From the NCBI GenBank assembly GCA_014843695.1, contig CM026404.1:54073083-54137082 (forward strand): 64,000 nucleotides of DNA. Direction: 5' to 3'. The notes under the pieces were generated by a model. It was not told the origin of the DNA and did no database searches. It saw only the letters and a list, made by a program, of their open reading frames with translations. The position numbers were made by a program, and so were the translations under genes. The DNA comes from Archivesica marissinica. Lineage: Eukaryota; Mollusca; Bivalvia; Venerida; Vesicomyidae. Shown here piece after piece: positions 63,350 through 64,000 of this stretch. The stretch's first letter is position 1, and every line of letters starts with the position of its first letter.

Positions 63350-64000
63350 ATATACACCAATCGACGCGTCGGGGGGAAATATAAATAATACATATAGATA
63401 TTACATACAATACATTTACAATATATCACATTACTACATATACACCAATCGACGCGTCGGGGAAATATAAATAATACATATAGATATTACATACAATACA
63501 TTTACAATATATCACATTACTACATATACACCAATCGACGCGTCGGTGGAAATATAAATAATACATATAGATATTACATACAATACATTTACAATATATC
63601 ACATTACTACATATACACCAATCGACGCGTCGGTGGAAATATAAATAATACATATAGATATTACATACAATACATTTACAATATATCACATTACTACATA
63701 TACACCAATCGACGCGTCGGTGGAAATATAAATAATACATATAGATATTACATACAATACATTTACAATATATCACATTACTACATATACACCAATCGAC
63801 GCGTCGGTGGAAATATAAATAATACATATAGATATTACATACAATACATTTACAATATATCACATTACTACATATACACCAATCGACGCGTCGGTGGAAA
63901 TATAAATAATACATATAGATATTACATACAATACATTTACAATATATCACATTACTACATATACACCAATCGACGCGTCAGGGGAAATATAAATAATACA
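63350..64000. repeat. 87-bp tandem array, about 7.5 copies, runs off the window
   Basis: Unit AAATATAAATAATACATATA GATATTACATACAATACATT TACAATATATCACATTACTA, then CATATACACCAATCGACGCG TCGGTGG. It contains the 10-bp palindrome CGACGCGTCG. 87 bp is a multiple of 3, so the minus strand is open with 29-residue repeats; this is a by-product. Confidence 0.95.

Noticed and set aside
63426..63950. Tyr/Cys-rich minus-strand repeat protein
   Set aside because: 87-bp array whose period is divisible by 3.

Overview
This is a 64 kb stretch of animal nuclear DNA, most likely from a bivalve mollusc. The evidence is spliced genes with GT..AG introns, several tRNA-headed SINE families (one with an internal block resembling the V domain, as in bivalve V-SINEs), non-LTR retrotransposons, hAT, pogo-like and piggyBac-like elements, and no operons or bacterial signals. 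The species cannot be named from sequence alone. Tandem arrays cover roughly 23-24 kb (about 37%), and most of the rest is transposon debris. Nearly all long open frames are by-products of tandem repeats that lack stop codons.

Layout: 1-5983, a 20-bp GATG/GATA-type minisatellite that cuts into the endonuclease part of a LINE relic (6000-7515, minus). 7867-8320, a 38-bp array. 8762-15900, AT-rich DNA with SINEs, a Crypton-like element in two versions (9014-9300 and 13450-14030) and tRNA-like relics. 15950-20110, a nearly full-length but frameshifted LINE (minus) with endonuclease, reverse transcriptase and RNase H. 20475-32150, 51-, 25-, 118-, 33-, 57- and 41-bp arrays, a 1.4 kb CA/CG array and more SINEs. 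32906-37106, a 72-bp satellite with a higher-order period. 37465-39977, a 48-bp satellite. 40990-42622, smaller arrays. 43650-45437, a hAT element with a 392-codon transposase fragment, and a hammerhead-ribozyme-like core at 45189. 47160-51475, a nested transposon region. 53062-55865, the best candidate host gene, a pseudokinase on the minus strand. 56029-59280, MITEs and SINEs. 59378-63200, a duplicated composite of a 28-bp and a 34-bp array inside a pogo-like MITE. 63350 to the end, an 87-bp array.

The most interesting object is at 48000-50956: a 2.96 kb element bounded by inverted repeats and inserted into the C-terminal coding end of a LINE, whose two halves can be recognised on each side. 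Its only visible gene is a two-exon gene joining a SWIM zinc finger to a YqaJ-type PD-(D/E)XK nuclease, now split by a frameshift at a 7-bp repeat. No DDE transposase is visible in it. It may be an undescribed class of DNA transposon, or a cargo element moved by another transposase.

A second theme is that many arrays here arose from pieces of transposons. A tRNA-Arg-like SINE head was amplified twice with different periods (25 bp and 57 bp), a SINE core was triplicated (45 bp), and the end of one MITE family was amplified twice (18 bp and 34 bp).
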